Part shown: positions 44,972 through 52,866 of the stretch, piece by piece
How the letters are laid out: each line of letters opens with the position of its first letter
Numbering within the stretch: position 1 is the first letter of the stretch
Assembly (NCBI RefSeq): GCF_014698835.1
Contig: NZ_JACJTU010000002.1
Coordinates: 248,001 to 312,000 of the forward strand
Reading direction: 5' to 3'
DNA from: Nostoc paludosum FACHB-159
GTDB lineage: Bacteria; Cyanobacteriota; Cyanobacteriia; Cyanobacteriales; Nostocaceae
Length of the DNA stretch: 64,000 bases
The notes under the pieces: model-generated
The model's input: only the letters and a program-made list of their open reading frames with translations
Told to the model about the DNA's origin: nothing
Databases searched by the model: none
Program-made: the position numbers and the translations under genes

Positions 44972-46147
44972 ATGCCGTATGTTGCAGTCAAAGGTGGCGA
45001 ACAAGCGATTGAGAATGCAGAAACGCTGCTTAAGAATAGACGCCGGGGCGATCCTGCTATCCCTGAACTGACGCTAGAGCAGATTGAACAACAGTTGACT
45101 TTAGCTGTTGAGCGGGTAATGTGTGAAGGCAGCCTATATGACCGAGAATTAGCAGCCCTCGCTATTAAACAATCCTGGGGCGATTTAGTCGAGGCAATTT
45201 TTTTGTTACGAGCATATCGCACAACACTGCCACGCTTGTATTACAGCCAGCCGCTAGACACCAGCAAAATGCAAATACAGCGGCGAATTTCCTCAATTTT
45301 TAAGGATGTTCCCGGAGGGCAGAACTTAGGCCCCACCTTTGACTACATCCATCGCCTGCTGGACTTTAAGCTGATGGCAGAATCAGAAGTTCCCACAGCA
45401 AAAGAAGCAGAGGCAATTAACGAACCAGTTCCCAGGGTGATTGATGCTTTAGACCGGGAAGGGTTAATGCAGGTGGAAGAGGATGGGGGGACAAGGGGAC
45501 AAGGGGACAAGGGGAATTTATCAGAAACACTCCCCGCGCCCTGTTCTGACTTGACGCGTCAACCGCTTAGTTTTCCTGCGAAAAGGGATGCGAGACTCCA
45601 GAATTTGGCGCGTGCGGATGAGGGGTTTTTATTATCTTTGGCGTATTCGACTCAGCGAGGTTATGGCAGAAATCATCCTTTTGCTGGGGAAATTCGGATG
45701 GGGGAAGTGGAGGTGGTGATTTGCCCGGAGGAATTGGGATTTGAAGTGGCGATCGCTGATATTACTATTACTGAAGTGCAGATGGTAAATCAGTTTAAAG
45801 GTAGTAAGGAATTACCTGCTCAGTTCACTCGCGGCTATGGGCTGACTTTTGGTTATAACGAACGCAAAGCCATGTCAATGGCGTTGGTAGATAGGGCAAT
45901 GCGAGCTGAGGAATTTGGCGAAACAGTCCAAGGGCCAGCCCAAAATGTCGAGTTTGTACTTTCTCACTCAGATAACGTTGAAGCACAGGGCTTTGTTCAG
46001 CATCTCAAGCTTCCTCACTACATTGATTTTCAAGCAGAGTTAAATCTAGTACGAAAGATGCGGCAACAACAGCCAAACACTCAATCATCACCTGAATTAA
46101 CTACAGAAAATCATCAAACTGAGTTTGTTTTGGAAGAAGTCAAATGA
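44972..46147 (+). CDS. phnI: C-P lyase subunit PhnI, with repeat-derived linker
   Basis: A 391-aa protein. YVAVKGGEQAIENAETLL, then MCEGSLYDRELAALAIKQ and FKDVPGGQNLGPTFDYIHRL are PhnI signatures; the second half (FLLSLAYSTQRGYGRNHPFA, EVVICPEELGFEVAIADITI) is equally well kept. PhnI is the nucleosidase that swaps the adenine of ATP for phosphonate. Residues about 171-187 (GGTRGQGDKG) are encoded by three tandem GGGGACAA octamers, an in-frame low-complexity insertion in the variable linker. Ends with ATGA overlapping fosA. Confidence 0.95.
   Translation: MPYVAVKGGEQAIENAETLLKNRRRGDPAIPELTLEQIEQQLTLAVERVMCEGSLYDRELAALAIKQSWGDLVEAIFLLRAYRTTLPRLYYSQPLDTSKMQIQRRISSIFKDVPGGQNLGPTFDYIHRLLDFKLMAESEVPTAKEAEAINEPVPRVIDALDREGLMQVEEDGGTRGQGDKGNLSETLPAPCSDLTRQPLSFPAKRDARLQNLARADEGFLLSLAYSTQRGYGRNHPFAGEIRMGEVEVVICPEELGFEVAIADITITEVQMVNQFKGSKELPAQFTRGYGLTFGYNERKAMSMALVDRAMRAEEFGETVQGPAQNVEFVLSHSDNVEAQGFVQHLKLPHYIDFQAELNLVRKMRQQQPNTQSSPELTTENHQTEFVLEEVK
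45484..45517. repeat. In-frame GGGGACAA tandem octamer inside phnI
   Basis: GGGGACAA is repeated three times (24 bases, preserving frame). The same kind of G-rich word fills intergenic gaps of this locus, so it looks like a repeat that entered the coding sequence at a tolerant linker. Confidence 0.7.
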
Positions 46148-46560
46148 TTACAGGAATTAATCATATTACTTTGTCTGTTTCTGATTTGGAAAGGTCTTTT
46201 GATTTTTATACCAGAATTCTTGGTTGTCAAGCGATCGCCAAATGGAAAAAAGGCGCTTATTTACTTGCAGGTAATCTTTGGTTGTGTTTATCTTTAGATG
46301 CAAATACGCGCAAAAGTCTTGCGGCTGAGTATACGCATATTGCTTTTAGTGTTCCTGAAAAAGAGTTTCAAAAATATAGCGATCGTCTGATTTCTCTGGG
46401 TGTGGAAAAGTGGAAGGAAAATATTAGTGAGGGGGAATCGTTATATATTTTTGACCCAGATTTTCATAAGTTGGAATTGCATGTGGGTGATTTGTTTTCT
46501 CGAATTGCTGCAACTAGAGAAGTTCCTTATGAAGGTATGGAGTTTTTTGGGTGTGGTTAA
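46144..46560 (+). CDS. fosA: FosA-type fosfomycin glutathione transferase
   Basis: A 138-aa VOC protein overlapping phnI by ATGA. Every FosA active-site position I can recall is present: metal ligands His7, His65 and Glu111, Thr9 near the metal, Lys91, Ser95 and Ser99 of the phosphonate/potassium site (KENISEGES), and Arg120. FosA opens the epoxide of the phosphonate antibiotic fosfomycin with glutathione and Mn(II). Its location inside a C-P lyase operon points to a native job in phosphonate handling. FosB and FosX (bacillithiol, water) are the alternatives, but the residue pattern favours FosA. Confidence 0.88.
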   Translation: MITGINHITLSVSDLERSFDFYTRILGCQAIAKWKKGAYLLAGNLWLCLSLDANTRKSLAAEYTHIAFSVPEKEFQKYSDRLISLGVEKWKENISEGESLYIFDPDFHKLELHVGDLFSRIAATREVPYEGMEFFGCG

Positions 46561-46627
46561 TTATTTTTATCACCCAGAGGCGCAGAGAGGAAAGAGAGAT
46601 TAAAGAGAATATGATTTAGTAAGAATA

Positions 46628-47833
46628 ATGCAAAATATTCAAGAATTAACAACATTAACTAAAGGTAAGATTGCGATTCAGGGGGCAGATGTGCTGGCTC
46701 CAGAGGGTTGGATTAAAGATGCAACTGTTTTAATTGAAGATGGGCGGTTTATTAGTATTGATGGGGGGAGTAGTCCTCAGGGGTTTGATTTTGTCAATGC
46801 TCAAGGACTCCAGATGTTGCCAGGAATTGTGGATTTGCATGGCGATGCTTTTGAAAGGATGATTTGCCCTCGTCCTGGAGTTAACTTTCCTTTATCAATG
46901 GCGATCGCTGAAAATGACCGGAATCTTTTGGCTGCTGGAATTACGACTTTTTTCTGTTCAATTACTGACTCTTATGAACCGGGTTTGCGAAGTCGAGATT
47001 CAGCTCGGGCTTTGATTGAGTTTATTTTGGAAACGGGAAAGCAGGTTTTAAGTTGCAATCATCGAATTCATATTAGACATGAAGAAGCAAATACAAAAGG
47101 GCATGAAGAATTATGTGATTGGCTGATATCTGGTCGCATTCAACTTTTGTCGATTAATGACCATTTGCCACCTGCTGGAGATGAGCAAATGTTAAGCCGA
47201 TACCTCAATGGTTTACGGCGACGAATATCTATGTCTGACGAAGAAATTAAAGAATTTATCGCCCAAGTACAAGAACGGCGAGACGAGGGATACAAACAAG
47301 TAGAGGAATTAGTTAAGCTTGCTCATACTTACAATATTCCCTTAGCTTCTCATGATGATGATTGTGAAGAAAAGGTAGCAGAAAGTAAACGCCGTCAGGT
47401 TGCGATCGCCGAATTTCCTGGGAGTATTGCTTTAGCTGCCCAATCCCGTGCCTATGGTGCAGCAGTCCTCATGGGTGCGCCGAACTTAGTGCGGGGTGGT
47501 TCCCATGTCGGCTACATGAGTGTGGCGGAAGCCGCTAAAAATCATGTCTTGGATTGCCTTTGCTCAGATTACCACTATCCTTCCTTATTTCATGCACCCT
47601 TTAAAGTAGCTGAATTAGGCTTGATGAGTTTTGAACAAGCATGGACGCTAGTTTCTAGCCGTCCAGCAGCAGCAGCCGGAATTAGCGATCGCAAAGGCAA
47701 AATCTCTCCTGGGTTAGATGCAGATTTCTTGTTGATATCCCCCAATAATTCTTTACCTACTGCGATCGCATCTGTCTACATCAAAGGACAAGAAGTAGCC
47801 CGCTATCCAATTAAATACTTACAGCAATCCTAA
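46628..47833 (+). CDS. phnM: PhnM-like amidohydrolase, first copy
   Basis: A 401-aa protein of the PhnM (alpha-D-ribose 1-methylphosphonate 5-triphosphate diphosphatase) type: MLPGIVDLHGDAFE, CPRPGVNFPLSMA, HRIHIRHEEAN, LASHDDDCEE and MGAPNLVRGGSHVGYMSVAE. PhnM normally cuts pyrophosphate off the triphosphate intermediate. This copy has HGD where canonical PhnM has HTDN, and CSDYHYPSL late in the chain instead of SSDYVPQSL, and differs strongly from the copy at 51507. It may have a different substrate. The 67-bp gap to fosA holds a CTTTGCG-type repeat. Confidence 0.85.
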   Translation: MQNIQELTTLTKGKIAIQGADVLAPEGWIKDATVLIEDGRFISIDGGSSPQGFDFVNAQGLQMLPGIVDLHGDAFERMICPRPGVNFPLSMAIAENDRNLLAAGITTFFCSITDSYEPGLRSRDSARALIEFILETGKQVLSCNHRIHIRHEEANTKGHEELCDWLISGRIQLLSINDHLPPAGDEQMLSRYLNGLRRRISMSDEEIKEFIAQVQERRDEGYKQVEELVKLAHTYNIPLASHDDDCEEKVAESKRRQVAIAEFPGSIALAAQSRAYGAAVLMGAPNLVRGGSHVGYMSVAEAAKNHVLDCLCSDYHYPSLFHAPFKVAELGLMSFEQAWTLVSSRPAAAAGISDRKGKISPGLDADFLLISPNNSLPTAIASVYIKGQEVARYPIKYLQQS

Positions 47834-47909
47834 ATTCTTTATAACCGCTCAATCTTCTCTCTGCGCCTCTGCATGAGCTAAATCTACCTCACAATCTAAA
47901 CACAAAAAA

Positions 47910-48497
47910 ATGATTGCCACAATTGAAACCATTATTCAGCTATTTACCGAAAAAGGTTCCCAGTTATATGGCGCTGAAGCTGTCAGCCAGCTAGAACATG
48001 CACTGCAATGCGCCACCTTAGCTCAAAACGCAGGTGAAAGCAATGAATTGATTACTGCTTGTCTGCTCCATGATGTAGGGCATCTCATCCATAACTTAGG
48101 GGATAACGCCGCTACCAGAGGCATCGATGACCGTCATGAATATCGAGCCATACCCCTACTAAATAAGATGTTTGCACCGGCAGTCACAGAACCAATTCGT
48201 CTTCATGTCGCCGCCAAACGTTATCTGTGCCAAGTTAATTCTGAGTATTGGTCAACTCTCTCAAGTGGTTCTGTGCGTAGCTTAGAACTGCAAGGAGGTA
48301 AGTTTTCTCCTGAAGCAGCCGAGACTTTCATTTCTCAACCTTATGCCGAAGATGCCGTCAAGCTAAGAATTTATGACGACCAAGCAAAAGTAGCTAACCT
48401 GCAAACCCCAGATTTAAACCACTTCATTCCATCTCTTAATGCCTGTTTGCATTCACGCACCTTACCCCAGACATCACCAATAAACAGCAAAAATTAA
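47910..48497 (+). CDS. PhnZ-like HD-domain di-iron oxygenase
   Basis: A 195-aa HD-domain protein. His30 (QLEHALQ), His54-Asp55 (LLHDVGH), His76 (DDRHE), His99 (RLHVAAKRYLC) and Asp157 (YDDQAK) give the six-ligand set of a di-iron HD site, and Tyr20 and Glu23 (LYGAEAVS) match the Tyr/Glu gate of PhnZ. PhnZ oxidatively cleaves 1-hydroxy-2-aminoethylphosphonate to glycine and phosphate. The conserved SVRSLELQGG is typical of the phosphonate-operon HD family. No PhnY partner (2-oxoglutarate hydroxylase) is in the window. It ends 2 bp before phnJ. Confidence 0.85.
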   Translation: MIATIETIIQLFTEKGSQLYGAEAVSQLEHALQCATLAQNAGESNELITACLLHDVGHLIHNLGDNAATRGIDDRHEYRAIPLLNKMFAPAVTEPIRLHVAAKRYLCQVNSEYWSTLSSGSVRSLELQGGKFSPEAAETFISQPYAEDAVKLRIYDDQAKVANLQTPDLNHFIPSLNACLHSRTLPQTSPINSKN

Positions 48498-48499
48498 CA

Positions 48500-49369
48500 A
48501 TGGAAAACATGCCCAGTCCTCAGTCCCCCGAAACAGGTTTCAACTTCGCCTACCTAGACGAGCAAACCAAACGCTCAATTCGTCGCGCCTTACTTAAAGC
48601 CGTTGCTATTCCAGGACATCAAATTCCCTTTTCTTCTAGAGAAATGCCCATGTCTTACGGTTGGGGAACTGGTGGAATTCAGGTAACAGCCTCCGTTATT
48701 GGTCAAACCGATGTGCTAAAAGTGATTGACCAAGGAGCAGACGACACAACCAACGCAGTTAACATTCGCCGCTTCTTCAAAAAAGTTTGTGGCGTGCAAA
48801 CAACAGAACAAACTCAAGCAGCAACCTTAATTCAGACACGCCACCGCATACCAGAAACACCACTGCGAGAAGGGCAAATTTTGGTTTACCAAGTACCAAT
48901 TCCCGAACCCCTACGCTGGCTAGAACCTTCATCTGTTGAAACGGGTAAAATGCACGCCCTAGAAGAATACGGCTCAATGTACGTCAAACTTTATGAAGAT
49001 ATCACCACACACGGACACATTGCCACATCCTACGACTACCCGGTGATGGTACACGATCGCTATTTAATGAGTCCTAGCCCAATCCCGCGCTTTGATAATC
49101 CTAAAATGCAGATGAATCCTGCACTCCAGTTATTTGGCGCCGGCAGAGAAAAGCGCATATATGCAATCCCCCCCTATACCAAAGTCAAAAGCCTCGACTT
49201 TGAAGATCATCCCTTCACCATAGAACGTTGGGACAAAGCTTGTGAGCTATGTAGTTCTACGGAAAGCTATTTAGATGAAGTAGTAATTGATGACCAAGGC
49301 GGCAGGATGTGGATTTGCTCGGATACAGACTACTGTCAGGGGCAGAGGGACAGGGGGGCAGGGGAGTGA
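48500..49369 (+). CDS. phnJ: C-P lyase radical SAM subunit PhnJ
   Basis: A 289-aa protein. Cys248, Cys251, Cys273 and Cys279 (KACELC ... WICSDTDYC) reproduce the C-x2-C-x21-C-x5-C pattern of PhnJ; three bind the 4Fe-4S/SAM cluster and the last is the proposed thiyl radical Cys. Gly39 (IPGHQIPF) corresponds to the glycyl radical Gly. SSREMPMSYGWGTGGIQV is also typical. It cleaves the C-P bond of ribose 1-phosphonate 5-phosphate. The last ten residues (QGQRDRGAGE) come from G-rich repeat sequence, and the stop codon touches the 21-bp repeats. Confidence 0.97.
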   Translation: MENMPSPQSPETGFNFAYLDEQTKRSIRRALLKAVAIPGHQIPFSSREMPMSYGWGTGGIQVTASVIGQTDVLKVIDQGADDTTNAVNIRRFFKKVCGVQTTEQTQAATLIQTRHRIPETPLREGQILVYQVPIPEPLRWLEPSSVETGKMHALEEYGSMYVKLYEDITTHGHIATSYDYPVMVHDRYLMSPSPIPRFDNPKMQMNPALQLFGAGREKRIYAIPPYTKVKSLDFEDHPFTIERWDKACELCSSTESYLDEVVIDDQGGRMWICSDTDYCQGQRDRGAGE

Positions 49370-49683
49370 ATATCAAAGATTCATCGCCGAATATCAAAGA
49401 TTCATCGCCGAATATCAAAGATTCACCGCCGAATATCAAAGGTTCATCGCCGAATATCAAAGATTCATCGCCGAATATCAAAGGTTCACCGCCGAATATC
49501 AAAGGTTCACCGCCGAATATCAAAGGTTCACCGCCGAATATCAAAGGTTCACCGCCGAATATCAAAGGTTCATCGCCGAATATCAAAGGTTCATCGCCGA
49601 ATATCAAAGGTTCACCGCCGAATATCAAAGGTTCACCGCCGAATATCAAAGGTTCATCGCCGAATATCAAAGGTTCATCGCCA
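49369..49683 (+). repeat. Fifteen 21-bp tandem repeats between phnJ and phnK
   Basis: Consensus AATATCAAAG[A/G]TTCA[C/T]CGCC plus G, repeated 15 times from 49369 without interruption; only two positions vary, plus the last base of copy 15. The first copy shares its A with the phnJ stop codon. Because the unit is a multiple of three and stop-free, long frames run through it on both strands (NIKGSPP or EYQRFIA heptapeptides), but none has a family or a good start, so they are taken as by-products. Confidence 0.95.
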
Positions 49684-49795
49684 ATGCCCAATTCCCAATG
49701 CCCAATGCCCCATACTTCTCTACGAGAGGCTGCGCCAACGACTACGCTCAGGACAAGCTCAGTACAAGTGCCCAATGCCCTATACCCAATACCCT
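49684..49795. repeat. STRR tract upstream of phnK
   Basis: CCCAATTCCCAATGCCCAAT-type heptamers at 49684-49711, a unique stretch with GAGGCTGCGCCAACGACTAC, and again CCCAATGCCCTATACCCAAT at 49771-49790. It extends the phnK frame upstream to an ATG at 49775 that is not used here. Confidence 0.75.
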
Positions 49796-50569
49796 ATGAC
49801 TAAACCTCTTTTACAAGTTCACCAATTGAGTAAATCTTACGGCGCAATTAAAGCGTGCGATCGCATTTGCTTTGATTTATATCCTGGGCAAGTTCTGGGT
49901 ATCGTCGGCGAATCGGGGTCGGGTAAGTCTAGTTTGCTCGGTGCGATCGCCAACCATTTCCCCATTGACCAAGGTAATGTTACTTATACAACTCGTAGCC
50001 AAGAAGACTTAGAAATTACTCGACTTCCCGAACCTCAACGCCGCCGATTGATGCGAACTGAGTGGGGTTTTGTCCAGCAAAATCCCCGTGATGGTTTGCG
50101 AATGAAAGTGAGTGCAGGAGCGAATATTGGCGAAAGGCTGCTAGATGTTGGCGTGCGGCACTACGGCAATATTCGCGATGAAGCTGCTCACTGGTTGCGA
50201 CAAGTGGAAATCGATCCAGCGCGGATGGATGATTTACCAGTAACTTTTTCTGGAGGTATGCAGCAAAGATTACAACTAGCTCGTGTATTAGTGACACGTC
50301 CCCGGCTGATATTAATGGATGAACCAACTGGAGGACTTGATGTATCAGTGCAAGCGCGGTTATTAGACTTATTGCGATCGCTAGTGCGAAATTTTCATCT
50401 CAGCGTCATTGTAGTCACACACGATATAGGTGTTGTCAGGCTGCTAGCCCATCGCTTGCTAGTCATGCAACAAGGGCAAGTAGTGGAATCAGGTTTAACT
50501 GACCAAGTACTCGACGACCCCCAGCATCCCTACACTCAACTATTAGTCAGCGCTGCCTTAACACCATAA
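49796..50569 (+). CDS. phnK: C-P lyase ATPase subunit PhnK
   Basis: A 257-aa ABC-type ATPase from the ATG at 49796 (MTKPLLQVHQLSKSYG). Walker A is GESGSGKSS, the signature is TFSGGMQQRLQLARVL, and Walker B ILMDEPTGGLDVSVQARLL. DGLRMKVSAGANIGERL is a PhnK hallmark. PhnK binds the core complex and probably drives turnover rather than transport. Confidence 0.95.
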   Translation: MTKPLLQVHQLSKSYGAIKACDRICFDLYPGQVLGIVGESGSGKSSLLGAIANHFPIDQGNVTYTTRSQEDLEITRLPEPQRRRLMRTEWGFVQQNPRDGLRMKVSAGANIGERLLDVGVRHYGNIRDEAAHWLRQVEIDPARMDDLPVTFSGGMQQRLQLARVLVTRPRLILMDEPTGGLDVSVQARLLDLLRSLVRNFHLSVIVVTHDIGVVRLLAHRLLVMQQGQVVESGLTDQVLDDPQHPYTQLLVSAALTP

Positions 50570-50682
50570 CAAGAGGATGGGGAAGTGTGGGGAGTGTGGG
50601 GGGATAGGGGAGAAAGATTTCTTGCCACACCTCCCACACCTCCCACACTTTCTGTTCAACCCGTGCCCAATCCCCAGTAACA
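50570..50682. repeat. Low-complexity gap between phnK and phnL
   Basis: GGGGAAGTGTGGGGAGTGTG pairs by composition with CACACCTCCCACACCTCCC (50634-50650), giving an imperfect hairpin with complementary repeat arms. It may attenuate or stabilise the message. Confidence 0.55.
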
Positions 50683-51417
50683 ATGCAATCATTAAATAAT
50701 CATCGCCATCTTTCCACTAACATTTCTACCAACACCGTTTTGCAAGTAGAAAATCTGCGAAAAGGTTTTACTTTGCATCAGCAAGGAAGCGTTCGCCTAT
50801 CAGTTTTAGAAGGATTATCCCTGAGTGTGAATGCTGGGGAATGTCTAGCTTTATCTGGGCCTTCTGGTTCCGGGAAGTCTACTTTGATGCGCTGTTTATA
50901 TGGTAACTATCGCGCTGATAGCGGCTCAATTTGGGTAAAGCATGGAGGAAATTGGGTTGATTTGTGTCAACTTCTGCCCCATGAACTGTTAGCGGTGCGG
51001 CAGAAAACCATAGGATATGTCAGCCAGTTTTTACGAGTGATTCCCAGAGTTCCCGCCCTAGAAGTTGCCGCAGAACCACTGATGGAATTAGGGATAAAAA
51101 CAGAAGTTGCTTTTGACAAAGTAAAAGAATTATTTCATCGTCTCAACCTACCAGAACGTTTATGGAAACTCTCCCCCACCACGTTTTCTGGAGGCGAAAA
51201 GCAACGGGTTAATCTCGCCCGCGCCCTGTGTGTAAACTATCCGATTTTGCTACTCGATGAACCTACATCAGCCCTAGATGCTACGAATCGCCAAGTAGTC
51301 ATAGAACTTCTCCAAGAACACAAAGCAGCTGGCTGTGCTTTAGTTGGAATTTTTCACGATCAAGAAGTGCAAATGCAACTCTGTAACCGCCAATTAACCT
51401 TTGCTAAGGATAATTGA
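50683..51417 (+). CDS. phnL: C-P lyase ATPase-like subunit PhnL
   Basis: A 244-aa ABC-type ATPase. Walker A GPSGSGKST, the PhnL-type YVSQFLRVIPRVPALEVAAEP, signature FSGGEKQRVNLARAL and Walker B ILLLDEPTSALDAT are present. The N-terminal 20 residues (Asn/Ser/Thr-rich) are variable. PhnL joins PhnK on the core complex. Confidence 0.95.
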   Translation: MQSLNNHRHLSTNISTNTVLQVENLRKGFTLHQQGSVRLSVLEGLSLSVNAGECLALSGPSGSGKSTLMRCLYGNYRADSGSIWVKHGGNWVDLCQLLPHELLAVRQKTIGYVSQFLRVIPRVPALEVAAEPLMELGIKTEVAFDKVKELFHRLNLPERLWKLSPTTFSGGEKQRVNLARALCVNYPILLLDEPTSALDATNRQVVIELLQEHKAAGCALVGIFHDQEVQMQLCNRQLTFAKDN

Positions 51418-51461
51418 TCGCAAATTCAAAATAATCGTAGCTTGGGCTTACCGTTTGAAAA

Positions 51462-51500
51462 TTCCATGCCCCATGCCCCATGCCCCATGCCCCATGCCCA
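51462..51500. repeat. STRR heptamer tract upstream of the second phnM
   Basis: CCATGCC words are repeated five times. It gives a false upstream start (ATG at 51480) for phnM. Confidence 0.85.
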
Positions 51501-51506
51501 AATCCT

Positions 51507-52643
51507 ATGAATGAGCAAGTATACACAAATTATCGCCTCCAACTTCCCCATGAGGAAGTGCTGGGTACGCTTGTAGTGCGAGATGGATTGATTGCTGACA
51601 TTCAGCCAGGAGTTGTTACTCATGGGTTGAATGGTCAAGGAGATTATCTCATGCCTGGGTTGATTGAACTGCACACGGACAATTTAGAACGCTGTGTATC
51701 TCCGCGTCCGGGAATTCGCTGGCCTTTGGAAGCAGCAGCAATTCACCATGACCGAGATTTAGCTAGTGCTGGAGTGACAACTGTATGTGATGCGATCGCC
51801 ATTGGTGACATAGCTGTTGGTTCCCCACGTTTAACTAATTTTGCCCCGATGATTGATATTATCTGTCGCGGGCAAAAAGCTGGACGCTTTTGTGTGGAAC
51901 ACCGGATTCACCTACGTTGCGAACTGGCATACGATAAGGCTTATGAAATTACCGCACAATATATAGACAATCCGCTGTTATCGTTAATTTCTCTAATGGA
52001 TCATACCCCTGGTCAGCGGCAGTTTGTCCGTTTAGACAAGTTCAAACAATATTACATGGGCAAACACGGAGCCACACCAGAGGAAATTGATGATTTCATC
52101 GTGGTTCGTCACCAACAACAACAAATATATGCACAAAAAAACCGCGCGGCTTTGGTGGAAATCGCCACAGCCAAAGGTATTTCCTTAGCCAGTCACGATG
52201 ATGCAACAGTGGAACATGTTCAGGAAGCGGTACGAGATGGAGTAGTAATAGCCGAGTTTCCTACCACTTTAGAAGCAGCAAAAACAGCCCACAGTTTTGG
52301 ACTGCAAGTTTTGATGGGTGCGCCTAATCTAGTTTTGGGCGGTTCTCATTCTGGTAATGTTTCGGCGATGGAATTGGTTTTGCAAAATTTAGTCCATGTT
52401 ATTTCTTCTGACTACGTTCCCCAAAGCCTGCTGCAAGCTATCTTTCTCATTGCTGACAAAACTGGTAAGCCAATTTATGAAGCGATGCAATTATTTACCA
52501 GTAATCCAGCGAAAGCTATTCACCTATTTGGCGATCGCGGTAGTCTCGAACTAGGTAAACGAGCTGATGCGATAGCTGTTCATTATGATGGTGTAGTCCC
52601 ACGCTTGACTGCAACTATCTGTCAAGGTCGTCGAGTCAGTTAA
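51507..52643 (+). CDS. phnM: PhnM, canonical copy
   Basis: A 378-aa protein from the ATG at 51507 (MNEQVYTNYRLQLP). LMPGLIELHTDNLE, SPRPGIRWPLEAAA, VEHRIHLRCELA, LISLMDHTPGQRQF, LASHDDATVEHV and VLMGAPNLVLGGSHSGN follow the standard PhnM sequence. It hydrolyses the ribose 1-phosphonate 5-triphosphate to the 5-phosphate and pyrophosphate, giving PhnJ its substrate. It ends the operon; phnN and phnP are not found. Confidence 0.95.
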   Translation: MNEQVYTNYRLQLPHEEVLGTLVVRDGLIADIQPGVVTHGLNGQGDYLMPGLIELHTDNLERCVSPRPGIRWPLEAAAIHHDRDLASAGVTTVCDAIAIGDIAVGSPRLTNFAPMIDIICRGQKAGRFCVEHRIHLRCELAYDKAYEITAQYIDNPLLSLISLMDHTPGQRQFVRLDKFKQYYMGKHGATPEEIDDFIVVRHQQQQIYAQKNRAALVEIATAKGISLASHDDATVEHVQEAVRDGVVIAEFPTTLEAAKTAHSFGLQVLMGAPNLVLGGSHSGNVSAMELVLQNLVHVISSDYVPQSLLQAIFLIADKTGKPIYEAMQLFTSNPAKAIHLFGDRGSLELGKRADAIAVHYDGVVPRLTATICQGRRVS

Positions 52644-52866
52644 ATGAAAAAGCTAGAAGCCAGATTTCAGCAATGCTTGAAGTGGCGCACTGGAATCTTT
52701 GACAAATTTTTAGAATAAAACAGGGAACACGAAAGACCAACTCTAAACAGCAAACAAGATAGCTAAAACCATAGGTTGTTTGGTAGAAACATTCAATAAA
52801 AGTTTGACATCAGTTATCAGTTATCAGTTATCAGTAGTAAATGATAACTTATAGCTGATTGAAACT

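Noticed and set aside
49257-49803. Long open frames on both strands through the 21-bp repeats (heptapeptide-repeat proteins)
   Set aside because: The repeat unit is a stop-free multiple of three, so open frames arise automatically; they overlap phnJ and phnK and lack a ribosome site or family.
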